Translations under genes and position numbers: made by a program
In this document: positions 35,211 to 42,500 of the stretch, in pieces
How positions within the stretch are numbered: position 1 is the stretch's first letter
Layout: each line of letters begins with the position of its first letter
Origin: Streptomyces sp. WZ.A104
GTDB lineage: Bacteria > Actinomycetota > Actinomycetes > Streptomycetales > Streptomycetaceae
Assembly (NCBI RefSeq): GCF_002382885.1
Contig: NZ_NWVL01000012.1
Coordinates: forward strand, 1 to 64,000
Length of the DNA stretch: 64,000 bases
Direction of reading: 5' to 3'
Notes under the pieces: generated by a model
What the model saw: only the letters and a program-made list of their open reading frames with translations
The model's database searches: none
Told to the model about the DNA's origin: nothing

Positions 35211-36125
35211 TCAATACTTTCCGGCGAACGGAACCAGAGATCCCTTAGTTCCCCTCGCGCGGCGGATGTCCAGCGCCAGGCGCGCAGTCTCCCAGCCGAC
35301 TCGCAGGTCAGCCCAGTACAGGGTGCATCGCGCCTCACCCGCTGGCAGGTGGATGATGATGCCCCACTCCTGCGACACGGCAGGCATGGGCGAGTAGGCG
35401 GTCGCGGCGAGGTCGGCCGGCACTTCCCTCTTCTTCCAGGCGGCGAGCGCTCGCGGGGACCTGCCGTCAACGGGGAAGACGCTGTGGTCGTACAGCTCGC
35501 CTCGCGAGTACACCGCGAGCTGGGTGGCCATCTTGAGGCCCCCGTACTGCACTGATCCGGTCTTCAGGTCACCGACGTACAGGCCCGAAACAGGTCGTCC
35601 GTCCGGCCCTGGTCCCTCGTACCGCAGGACTCGGTCGAACGTCCCACCGACCTTGAGTTCGTCGACGACGACAAACTGTTCCATCGCCATCACGTCGAAG
35701 CCCACCGTGGCCATCTTGTAGGCCGCCATGTCCGCGAGATCTGCCGATGCGGTTCCGTGCGGGAGCTCCTCGCCTCGGTCCACGTACTCGGAGAGCGAGT
35801 GCAGGTGGGTACCGCGCTCCCGCTTGACGTTGGCGCCCGCGCGAGTGACTGCCCGCTCGGCCAGGGCGTCGAGGGCCGACTTCCCCTCGCGGGTCTCGGG
35901 GTTCAAGTGTTGCGCCTCGTCGAGGAGTGACCGCTCGCGCGCTGCCCCGAGCAGCGTCATGCGCTTGCCCCAGGCCGCGAGTGCGGTCTTGTCCTCGATG
36001 CAGTCGATGTACGTGGTCGTGCGCGTCAGACTTTGCGGTCGGCCGCCACCCTTGGGGATGACGAGGGGGCGCCCCCACCCATCTCGGGGGACGGTGCTGT
36101 GCGTGGGGAGGTCGATCAGCTTGAT
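35211..36125 (-). CDS. Phage RecB/Cas4-like PD-(D/E)xK exonuclease
   Basis: This protein of about 304 residues has the nuclease core in its second half: VVDELKVGGTFDRVLRY and GLYVGDLKTGSVQYGGLKMA (D...ExK-type: D of GGTFD, D-LK of GDLKTG). The conserved-looking N-terminal part (IKLIDLPTHSTVPRDGWGRP, then RTTTYIDCIEDKTALAAWGK) is encoded upstream of the first ATG at 35960. The only ribosome site, AAGGAG, lies 6 bases before an ATC codon at 36123-36125, so I propose a rare ATC start; CTG at 36119 and ATG at 35960 are alternatives. Confidence 0.72.
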   Translation of the reverse strand: MKLIDLPTHSTVPRDGWGRPLVIPKGGGRPQSLTRTTTYIDCIEDKTALAAWGKRMTLLGAARERSLLDEAQHLNPETREGKSALDALAERAVTRAGANVKRERGTHLHSLSEYVDRGEELPHGTASADLADMAAYKMATVGFDVMAMEQFVVVDELKVGGTFDRVLRYEGPGPDGRPVSGLYVGDLKTGSVQYGGLKMATQLAVYSRGELYDHSVFPVDGRSPRALAAWKKREVPADLAATAYSPMPAVSQEWGIIIHLPAGEARCTLYWADLRVGWETARLALDIRRARGTKGSLVPFAGKY

Positions 36126-36141
36126 GGAAGTCTCCTTGTCG

Positions 36142-36405
36142 TCAGGCTGCGGACTGGAGGTACAGGCGTACCGAGTCGTCGGCCAGCAGGTCGGGCGTAC
36201 AGGCGTCCTGGTCGAGCAGGGCCAGGCCGCGATCCTCGGCGGCGCTCAGGATGCGCCGCAGGTGCGTGGGAGGGTGATTCGGACTCGCAGTGATGTGGTA
36301 GTCCCAGGACTCGTGGTCCACGTACAGCGTGACCCCGGGCAGGAAAACGATCTCTGCGGTCTTGAGCGGCTCGTCTTGGACGGCTGCGCCCCCGTTGTGT
36401 GCCAT
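36142..36405 (-). CDS. Hypothetical phage protein, first gene of the early operon
   Basis: This 87-residue acidic protein begins MAHNGGAAVQDEPLKTAEIV and contains VDHESWDYHITASPNHPPTH. The domain is unknown. It is the promoter-proximal gene of the leftward early operon and its stop lies 16 bases before the nuclease start. Confidence 0.65.
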   Translation of the reverse strand: MAHNGGAAVQDEPLKTAEIVFLPGVTLYVDHESWDYHITASPNHPPTHLRRILSAAEDRGLALLDQDACTPDLLADDSVRLYLQSAA

Positions 36406-36479
36406 GCACCAGCTCCCCTCTTCCTGGCAGGCGCATCGCCATGCGCCCGCGTTCGAACATTGGTGCGAACACTGTATGG

Positions 36480-36508
36480 ATCTTGCCTGTGACCGTCGGC
36501 TAGGTCAA
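36480..36508 (-). promoter_or_regulatory. Candidate leftward early promoter
   Basis: On the minus strand TTGACC (36508-36503) is followed after 17 bases by CAAGAT (36485-36480). It lies 75 bases before the first early gene. An inverted repeat GTTCG...CGAAC at 36451-36470 just downstream could bind a repressor. Confidence 0.5.
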
Positions 36509-36551
36509 CCCTTGCAAACGTATCCTGAATCACAGGCTCCGGTTGGGTGGA

Positions 36552-36632
36552 TTTCACCTCGCGAAATGAGTGGACGCGGCCCGCTGGCCTGTGGTTTCTT
36601 GTGGCCTTCCTTGATCATTTCGCGAGGTGAAA
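36552..36632. promoter_or_regulatory. Twin 18-bp inverted operator in the lysogeny control region
   Basis: tttcacctcgcgaaatga (36552-36569) and its exact reverse complement (36615-36632) are separated by 45 bases. Each arm is itself an imperfect palindrome (TTTC...GAAA). The site lies between the leftward early promoter and the rightward oxidoreductase gene, as expected for a paired or looping repressor operator. It is not followed by a T-run, so it is not a terminator. Confidence 0.65.
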
Positions 36633-36698
36633 AGAGGGCCGATGGCGGGGGCTGGCGGCCGTATGGTGGTACGCCCAAGCAAGTCAAAGGAAATGATC

Positions 36699-37646
36699 AT
36701 GCGCGCCATTGTGATATCCCGAGCCGGTGGGCCGGAGGTGCTTCAGAACCGGGAGATTCCGAATCCAACTCCCATGGCTGGCCACCACGTTGTGAATGTC
36801 TCGCGAGCGGGAGTCAACTACGCCGACATTCACCTCCGGGAGAATGGGTACCTCGCACCTGTCGAATACCCGATCACCCCCGGCAACGAGGTCATGGGCA
36901 CCCTCCCCGACGGCCGTCGGGTCGTCGCACTGAGCCGGGGTGGAGGATACGCGGAACAGACGCTCGTCCACCGTGCGGTTACCTGGGAGGTGCCCGACGA
37001 GGTCACGGACGAGCAGGCGGTTGCGCTCGGCCTTCAGGGCAACACCGCCTGGCACCTGCTGAACACCGTGCTGCGCGTCTCGCGCGGTGACTCGATCCTG
37101 ATCCCCGCTGCGGCAGGCGGCGTGGGCTCCCTCGCTGTGCAGCTCGCCAAGGGGCTCGGAGCCCGGGTGATCGCCCTCGCCGGAGGCCAGGAGAAGGGGG
37201 ACCTGGTCCGGAACCTCGGAGCGGACCACGTCCTCGACTCAGGGAGCCCCGAAACACTGGCGGCCCACATCCTCGACGTGAACGACGGACCGGTGACGGC
37301 CGCGCTGGAGATGACGGGCGGCGCCGTGTTCGACGCCACCCTGGAGGCGCTCGCACCTCGGGGCCGCATGGCCGTGTACGGCTGCGTCTCAGGAGAACGA
37401 CGGGAGGTTTCCGTCGAGACTTTGATGCAGTCCTCGAAGGCGATCTCCGGATTCTGGCTGCCGAACTTGTATGGCGTTCGTTACGCCCTGCGAGACTCGA
37501 TGAAGGAATTGTTCGCCGCCACCGCCCGCGGTGATCTCCAACCAGTAGTCGGGCCTTGCTACATGCTCGACCACGCAGCTCAGGCGCATTTCGATCTTGA
37601 GAACCGACGGACCGTTGGCAAGGTAATGATCAAGCTGACTCGCTAG
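36699..37646 (+). CDS. Zinc-less quinone oxidoreductase (MDR superfamily) in prophage control region
   Basis: This 315-residue medium-chain dehydrogenase/reductase of the quinone-oxidoreductase type reduces a carbonyl or quinone with NADPH. The catalytic-domain motif GVNYADIHLRENGYL and the nucleotide-binding AAAGGVGSLAVQLAKGLGAR are present; the structural-zinc cysteines are missing, as in this subclass. ATG at 36699 has AAAGGA 7 bases upstream (the ATG two codons earlier is too close). The gene is not a normal phage function. It sits where immunity genes usually lie and is probably expressed in the lysogen together with the IclR gene. Confidence 0.88.
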   Translation: MRAIVISRAGGPEVLQNREIPNPTPMAGHHVVNVSRAGVNYADIHLRENGYLAPVEYPITPGNEVMGTLPDGRRVVALSRGGGYAEQTLVHRAVTWEVPDEVTDEQAVALGLQGNTAWHLLNTVLRVSRGDSILIPAAAGGVGSLAVQLAKGLGARVIALAGGQEKGDLVRNLGADHVLDSGSPETLAAHILDVNDGPVTAALEMTGGAVFDATLEALAPRGRMAVYGCVSGERREVSVETLMQSSKAISGFWLPNLYGVRYALRDSMKELFAATARGDLQPVVGPCYMLDHAAQAHFDLENRRTVGKVMIKLTR

Positions 37647-37740
37647 TAACCTCTGACGAGCCGCTTCAGCCATGCGGCGAAAGATCAGTTCTTAGTCGCG
37701 TCACCTCGGGGTGGTTGCGCGGCAGAGTCAGGGAAGCGCT

Positions 37741-38532
37741 ATGAGCAACAAGGGAACGGCGCACGGGAAGAAAGTCTTTCTCGTGCAGCGGGCCTTCGCT
37801 GAGATTGAAGGCGATGGCCATGGCCCCACAGCTATTGCCCGCGAAACGGGCCTGGACGCCGCTACGGTCTACCGCATTCTGCAAGACGGAGTGGCCGACG
37901 AGACGTTCGTCCAGATGAGTAATGGCCGCTACCGGCTCGGGCCCGGGGCTCTCCGCCTCTCGATGCAGGCCCTCGCTCAGACGCCCGATCCAGATGCCAC
38001 GCACGCCGTCCTGGATCGCTTGCAGCGTGCCACGGGGGGTCTCGTGGCCTACTACGCCGTTGTGGGCGCACGACGGATCTGCACGGACTATGCGATCGGT
38101 GACTTCGACCCGCGCAGCATCGGAATCGACCCCTTTGAGCTCGTGCGATACAGCCGCTCGCTGCGGACCGGAGCTTCAGGGCGCGTGATTCTGGCGCACA
38201 TGCCAGCGCCCATCCAGGAGCAGGTGCTCGCTGAACCGGTACCCGCAGGAGTCGGCCCCGGTGTCATCCGCGACAACGAACGGCTCATCGAATCCCTGAA
38301 AGAGATCCGGAAGGCCGGCTTCGCCGTCGGCCGCCAGGAATGCATGCCCGGTTGGGACTCCGTTTCCGCCCCGGTCATGTGGGGGGACACGATCCACGGA
38401 TCGCTTCTGCTGTGGGTGAGGGTTGACGAGATGCCCGAGGACCCCAGCCCGCTCGTGACCGCGACTCTGACCGCTGCGGAAATGCTGAGCCGGTTGGCGG
38501 ACGTGCCCTGGTCTCCGTCGTCCGTCGCCTGA
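37741..38532 (+). CDS. IclR-family transcriptional regulator
   Basis: This 263-residue protein has an N-terminal winged helix (FAEIEGDGHGPTAIARETGL, DAATVYRILQDG) and an IclR effector domain (ATGGLVAYYAVVGARRICTD ... SLRTGASGRVILAH ... VGRQECMPGWDSVSAPV). ATG at 37741 with GGGA upstream is preferred over the frame opening at 37711. It follows the oxidoreductase gene by 94 bases on the same strand and ends at a bidirectional terminator. No classic phage repressor is seen nearby, so it may serve as regulator of the prophage or of the oxidoreductase gene. Confidence 0.88.
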   Translation: MSNKGTAHGKKVFLVQRAFAEIEGDGHGPTAIARETGLDAATVYRILQDGVADETFVQMSNGRYRLGPGALRLSMQALAQTPDPDATHAVLDRLQRATGGLVAYYAVVGARRICTDYAIGDFDPRSIGIDPFELVRYSRSLRTGASGRVILAHMPAPIQEQVLAEPVPAGVGPGVIRDNERLIESLKEIRKAGFAVGRQECMPGWDSVSAPVMWGDTIHGSLLLWVRVDEMPEDPSPLVTATLTAAEMLSRLADVPWSPSSVA

Positions 38533-38542
38533 AGAACCCAAA

Positions 38543-38584
38543 AGCAACAGGCCGCCTTCCGTGAGATTGGGGCGGCCTGTTGCT
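38543..38584. terminator. Bidirectional terminator after the IclR gene
   Basis: A perfect 14-bp stem agcaacaggccgcc / ggcggcctgttgct has a 14-base loop. It lies between the convergent IclR gene and the leftward gene ending at 38583. Confidence 0.85.
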
Positions 38585-39056
38585 AATGGACGTTCTTGGC
38601 TCGGGTCGTCTTCGCCCGAAGGTGAGCGGGATTGCTCGGCATCCTCACCAGATCTCTGTCCCGCTCCTCGCGAGGGACAGCGAAAAACCCGTCTTCCGTC
38701 TCGGGGTCGTAGTAGATGACGAGCCCCTCCTCGTTGAGCCACCGCTTCCAGCTTTCGAGCCTGCTGGCCTCGTCGGCCTTCAACTCCTCACCCGCGCGGC
38801 GCCGGGCCTCGAATCGCAGCATGACGAGGTTGTAATCCCAGCGGTGCTGTTTCGCAACCTTCCACGGAATCAACTCCGTGTCTCGGGAAATGCGGAGCGG
38901 GAGATCATTGCGACTGGCATACACCGCCCAGTACGCGGGAGTCGTCTGGATGTTGTACTTCTCCAGGTACGTCTTGACCATCCAGGCGTACGACTTCCCC
39001 TCCAAGAGCCAGCGCTGCGCTTCCTGGTGATCTTGGACTTTGCTCCTCGGGGGCAT
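38583..39056 (-). CDS. Hypothetical phage DNA-binding-like protein
   Basis: This 157-residue protein is rich in Trp, Arg and Lys and begins MPPRSKVQDHQEAQRWLLEG. The segment SYAWMVKTYLEKYNIQTTPA could be a helix-turn-helix. The C-terminus is basic (RMPSNPAHLRAKTTRAKNVH). An ATG 12 codons upstream is an alternative start. It is divergent from the zinc-ribbon gene across a 120-base AT-richer region with TTGAACATGTCAA (39143-39155). A role as repressor is possible; the family is not recognised with certainty. Confidence 0.65.
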   Translation of the reverse strand: MPPRSKVQDHQEAQRWLLEGKSYAWMVKTYLEKYNIQTTPAYWAVYASRNDLPLRISRDTELIPWKVAKQHRWDYNLVMLRFEARRRAGEELKADEASRLESWKRWLNEEGLVIYYDPETEDGFFAVPREERDRDLVRMPSNPAHLRAKTTRAKNVH

Positions 39057-39176
39057 GTCGACCCTTTCTCCGCGTCTATCCTCTCTCATGGCATGCGAGC
39101 CCTGTTGTGCGGGGCACGCACCTATACAGTTGCATGTAATGGTTGAACATGTCAACACGAACGAGAACGAGAGGGC

Positions 39177-39446
39177 GTGAGGGCTGTGCTGGTCGAAGCG
39201 ACGGTTTGCGACACGTGCCGCCGCCTGGGAGAGCCGGTGGTTAGGTACACAATTACGACCAGCGACGGGCGCAAGGGGTCCACCGATCGGTGCGCGGAAC
39301 ATGGTGAGCCCTTCGAAGCCCTGCTTCGCGAACCGGCCCCCCAGTCGTCTGCGGAGAAGCCGAAGAAGGCCGGCAGGCCCCGGAGGCGCACGCAGGTAAC
39401 GACGGTCGAGGAGATCAACAGGGCGAAGGCGGAGGGTGGCTCGTGA
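39177..39446 (+). CDS. Small zinc-ribbon protein
   Basis: This 89-residue protein starts with GTG. Its N-terminal metal motif is VCDTCRRLGEPVVRYTITTS followed by DRCAEHGEPFEALL (CxxC ... CxxH), and its basic C-terminal tail is KPKKAGRPRRRTQVTT. Together they look like a small DNA-binding protein common in actinophage genomes. It is the only rightward gene between the two leftward operons and is followed by the terminator at 39467-39501. Confidence 0.7.
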   Translation: MRAVLVEATVCDTCRRLGEPVVRYTITTSDGRKGSTDRCAEHGEPFEALLREPAPQSSAEKPKKAGRPRRRTQVTTVEEINRAKAEGGS

Positions 39447-39466
39447 AAGACGAAAGGACCCCCGCC

Positions 39467-39501
39467 TGACCAAGGGGGTCAAGCGGGGGTCTCGCCTACT
39501 C
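39467..39501. terminator. Bidirectional terminator after zinc-ribbon gene / holin gene
   Basis: The stem GACCCCCGC / GCGGGGGTC has a 17-base spacer. It overlaps the stop codon of the leftward holin-like gene and follows the rightward zinc-ribbon gene by 20 bases. Confidence 0.7.
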
Positions 39502-39714
39502 GGCGTCCTGACTGTCAGCCGGGTCGTCCGGGACGACGACGCCGAGGGCCGTGAGGATCTGCACGATCACCGCGACCTCGGGGCTGTCGGCGAACACCAC
39601 GGCGGCGATGCTGACGATCACGCCGAGTGCGGCGCAGATGGCGCCGAACCGGGTGCGGTAGCGGACGGGGAGAGCATCGGCGACGGCGGCCAGGGGGCCG
39701 CGGATCTTGGTCAC
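39496..39714 (-). CDS. Putative holin
   Basis: This 72-residue protein begins MTKIRGPLAAVADALPVRYR. It has two closely spaced hydrophobic segments (FGAICAALGVIVSIAAVVFA and VAVIVQILTALGVVV) and an acidic C-terminus (PDDPADSQDAE), the layout of small phage holins. GTG at 39714 overlaps the endolysin stop (GTGA); an ATG at 39741 in the same frame is an alternative. It is the last gene of the late operon. Confidence 0.7.
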   Translation of the reverse strand: MTKIRGPLAAVADALPVRYRTRFGAICAALGVIVSIAAVVFADSPEVAVIVQILTALGVVVPDDPADSQDAE

Positions 39715-40739
39715 TTGCGGTTTGCCTTTCGCTGGAGACACTCGAAGCCCTTGGCTCCGATGGCGGGGTCGTAGGAGCGGCCCTTGGACCGGTAGGCCGG
39801 ATTGGCGTAGTGGAAGCGGGCCACCGCTCGCTGGGTGTTCGGGCCGTAGTAGGTGGTCACCGCGCCCTTGATGGGGCCGTATCCGGCCTTGATAAGGAGC
39901 TGCTGAAGTTCGGGGACCTGGGTGTGTCGCGCTCCCGGCTTCACCCCTGCGGCGAGGGCGACGACAGGCGTGTGGGCCTTGGGGGCGGCCATGAGCCGGG
40001 CCCAGGTCGACGGGCCCGGAACGCCGTCCGCGTCTGACCCGGTCCAGCCCTGCGCCCGCTGAAAGGCTGCGGTGGCGCCCTTGTCGGCCTTTCCGAAGGA
40101 GGGGCCGGGGCCGACCTTGTAGAAGCGGCCGTAGCCGTGGGCGGTGAGCCGCTGGCCGAGCAGGGTGACGGCGTCGTGCTTACGACCGAGTGCGAAGGCC
40201 GCCCGGCCGGGGAAGCTCTTGCCGTCCCAGGCTGGGGTGTCGTCGCCCTCGGCGTGGGCGGCGGGCATGCCGGCCCTGACCCAGTCGTAGAGGATCGCGC
40301 CGGGGCAGGCGGTGGCGTAGCCGTCCTTATGGCCCCTCATGGCGAGCCTCCGGCCGGTCTTGCGGCACGCCTCGTCGTACAGGGCGCGAGCCGCGGAGAG
40401 GGCCTCGGCGCTGGGCTTCTGGTCGCCGCCGATAGCGATCTGCACACCGAGGCCGCTGATGTTGTGGCCGGGGCAGTGCGCGCCCTGGCGCTCCCACCCA
40501 CGCCCCTCGAACACAGTGCCTTCCTGGTCGACCACAAAGTTGTAGCCGATACCGGCCCAGCCCTGTGACTGGTGCTGGCGGTCGATGGCCTGCGGCACGG
40601 AGTTGCCGGTGCGGGTGATGTGAGCGGCGCCGTCGTAGTGGATGAAGAACTCGGTGCGCTGCGCCAGGGCGACGTGCGAAGGGTTGCCGTTCCAGGGCTT
40701 CGCACCCCACTGGGCGCGGGAGACGATCGAGACGGTCAA
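39711..40739 (-). CDS. Endolysin: N-acetylmuramoyl-L-alanine amidase with peptidoglycan-binding C-terminus
   Basis: This 342-residue lysis enzyme has an N-terminal Amidase_2/PGRP domain (SRAQWGAKPW, FFIHYDGAAH, GWAGIGYNFVVDQEG, RGHKDGYATACPG). It keeps the zinc His and the catalytic His/Cys segment. Two C-terminal repeats (GQRLTAHGYGRFYKVGPGPS ... AAFQRAQGW, and LQQLLIKAGYGP ... AVARFHYANP) are peptidoglycan-binding. The start is probably TTG at 40739 with GGAGGT 8 bases upstream. It lies between DUF2746 and holin genes in the lysis cassette. Confidence 0.88.
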   Translation of the reverse strand: MTVSIVSRAQWGAKPWNGNPSHVALAQRTEFFIHYDGAAHITRTGNSVPQAIDRQHQSQGWAGIGYNFVVDQEGTVFEGRGWERQGAHCPGHNISGLGVQIAIGGDQKPSAEALSAARALYDEACRKTGRRLAMRGHKDGYATACPGAILYDWVRAGMPAAHAEGDDTPAWDGKSFPGRAAFALGRKHDAVTLLGQRLTAHGYGRFYKVGPGPSFGKADKGATAAFQRAQGWTGSDADGVPGPSTWARLMAAPKAHTPVVALAAGVKPGARHTQVPELQQLLIKAGYGPIKGAVTTYYGPNTQRAVARFHYANPAYRSKGRSYDPAIGAKGFECLQRKANRK

Positions 40740-40765
40740 GAAGACATACCTCCGGGCATGACGAA

Positions 40766-40786
40766 GGCCCCGCACAGGGCGGGGCC
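40766..40786 (-). terminator. Hairpin between DUF2746 gene and endolysin gene
   Basis: An 8-bp perfect stem GGCCCCGC has loop ACAGG. It lies between the stop at 40811 and the endolysin ribosome site. Confidence 0.5.
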
Positions 40787-40810
40787 ACAGGGGTGGAAGA
40801 TCAGGTCGGG

Positions 40811-41167
40811 TCAGATGTCCCGAGAAGAGGAGCCGATATGGGTATCAAGGCGCTCGGCCACGGCCAAGCGCTCGCTGCGCTCGTGAGTCAGCTCGGCGCG
40901 CAGTTCGCGGATGTCCCGCTTGTGCTCGGCCTGGCCGACGAGCACGCGGTCAAGGCCAGCGATGACGCGGTCCACGTCGTCTCTGAGGTTTGTGGAGTGT
41001 GTGTTGCTGACCTGCACTCGGGCCTCATGGGTGTGGTCTCGCACCTCGGCCAAGGCGGCGCCCTGGCGGCGCACCAGCTCGACCAGGACGCCCACCAGGG
41101 CTACGAGTACCGCACCCACGGCTGAGATCAGCGCGGCTTGAGAGGTGGGAGCGAGAGACAGGGTCAC
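40811..41167 (-). CDS. DUF2746-type phage membrane protein
   Basis: This 118-residue protein has one N-terminal membrane helix (ALISAVGAVLVALVGVLVEL) and a long coiled coil (RVQVSNTHSTNLRDDVDRVI ... RAELTHERSERLAVAERL). The layout matches DUF2746 proteins of actinophage lysis cassettes. GTG at 41167 overlaps the stop of the fibre gene (GTGA). Confidence 0.75.
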   Translation of the reverse strand: MTLSLAPTSQAALISAVGAVLVALVGVLVELVRRQGAALAEVRDHTHEARVQVSNTHSTNLRDDVDRVIAGLDRVLVGQAEHKRDIRELRAELTHERSERLAVAERLDTHIGSSSRDI

Positions 41168-42417
41168 GCGGCCTCCTCCAGGGCTGCGAGGCGCTCCTCC
41201 AGGCTCTTGATGCGCCGCTCCTGGTCCTGAACGACAGGCAGGAGCGCGACGCCGAGCAGGTCATACCGGAGGGCATCGATGCGCCCCTCCTCGTCGTACG
41301 TGACGATCTCGGGCAGCGTCTCGGCGACCTCTTCCGCGATCAGCCCGTACTCGTCCTTGCGGGCGCTGGGCTTCTCGTCGGTGGGCTTGCGGTCGTAGAC
41401 GCGGGGGCGCAGAGCGAGCACGGCTTCAGGCCGAACCTCGATGTCCCGGATGTTCTCCTTGTAGCGGATGGAGGAAGTGTTGCGGCAGAAGGTGCCGTCC
41501 CCCTCGACCCACACCGCGTACCAAGTACCCGATCCTGAAGCCGAGTTGCTGTGAGGCTTCTTGCTTCCGTTCGCCCAGGAGATCGTGGAGCCGGAGGTCA
41601 GGTAGCCGGAGTGCGAGTGCGAAGACGGCGGAAAGGTCGAGGGCCTGCTCGTGATCGACGACCACGAGTGCGAGTGGCTCGACGGCGGATACGAGCTGGG
41701 CTTGCCGTTGATGTCCGACCAGTCGTGATCATGCGAGGCGGGGGTGTAGGTCGAGGGCTTGCCCGAGATCTCGCTCCAGGCGTGGCCGTGTGCCGAGGGA
41801 GCAAACGAGCTCGGCTTGCCGATAACCGATCCCCAGGAGACTGAGGGGGCGAGATCCTTCCAGTCCGTGCCGGTCCAGAACTCCCATGCGGAGTTGCTTC
41901 GGTTGTATCCGAGGTCGCCGAGGCGGGGGTCAGCCGGACGGGTGCTGGTCCACCAGGAGCCGGTGAAGGTGCGGACGAACTGCCGTGCCTCCGTAATGTT
42001 GTTGGCGGTGACGGTCGTGACGGAGGCGCCGACGGACACCCAGGCGAGACGCGTCTCGAAGACCCCTGTGTCGGTTTGCGTGAGCGGGGGCGAGGGCTGG
42101 CCGGGGGTTCCCTTCAGCACCGCGAGCCGGATGGAATTCGCGGCCGGGTCCAGTCGCAGGACAACCGCGTCGGTCCGCGCTGCGCTATCTGCTGCCTCGA
42201 TTACCAGGGTTTCGACAGCTGTGGACTGCACCGCGTGTCCGCGCAGGATGGCGAATCCGGGCTGCACCTTGACGTTCATGCCGGTGGAGTCTGCGGTGAC
42301 CTTGAAGGCGGCCGAGTCCGACGACGCAGCGACGCCCGAGGACAACTCGCGGATCAGGCGGCTCCACTGGGATTCGGTGACGGCCTGGTTGTCGAACGGG
42401 TAGGAGCTTATGGACAC
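41164..42417 (-). CDS. Tail fibre/tailspike with C-terminal S74 chaperone domain
   Basis: This 417-residue structural protein has three parts. The N-terminal baseplate-type region is MSISSYPFDNQAVTESQWSR. The middle has four repeats of about 20 residues (GKPSSFAPSAHGHAWSEI, GKPSTYTPASHDHDWSDI and two more), His-rich elements that usually bind metal in trimeric shafts. The C-terminal Peptidase_S74 intramolecular chaperone has SSIRYKENIRDIE, YGLIAEEVAETLPEIV and a final coiled coil. GTG at 42417 has GGGAGG about 9 bases upstream. Confidence 0.85.
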   Translation of the reverse strand: MSISSYPFDNQAVTESQWSRLIRELSSGVAASSDSAAFKVTADSTGMNVKVQPGFAILRGHAVQSTAVETLVIEAADSAARTDAVVLRLDPAANSIRLAVLKGTPGQPSPPLTQTDTGVFETRLAWVSVGASVTTVTANNITEARQFVRTFTGSWWTSTRPADPRLGDLGYNRSNSAWEFWTGTDWKDLAPSVSWGSVIGKPSSFAPSAHGHAWSEISGKPSTYTPASHDHDWSDINGKPSSYPPSSHSHSWSSITSRPSTFPPSSHSHSGYLTSGSTISWANGSKKPHSNSASGSGTWYAVWVEGDGTFCRNTSSIRYKENIRDIEVRPEAVLALRPRVYDRKPTDEKPSARKDEYGLIAEEVAETLPEIVTYDEEGRIDALRYDLLGVALLPVVQDQERRIKSLEERLAALEEAA

Positions 42418-42450
42418 TCGGAGAGTCCTCCCGATGGCGAGACGAGGAGA

Positions 42451-42474
42451 CCCCCGAGCGCGTCGTCTCGGGGG
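42451..42474 (-). terminator. Hairpin between the two fibre genes
   Basis: The stem CCCCCGAG / CTCGGGGG has an 8-base loop. It is located between the collagen-like fibre stop and the S74 fibre start. Confidence 0.55.
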
Positions 42475-42500
42475 CCTTCGAGGGGGTGAGGGTGAGCTCG

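Noticed and set aside
36552..36632. 18-bp inverted repeat as a terminator
   Set aside because: The 45-base spacer, lack of T-run and position between divergent promoters fit operators better.
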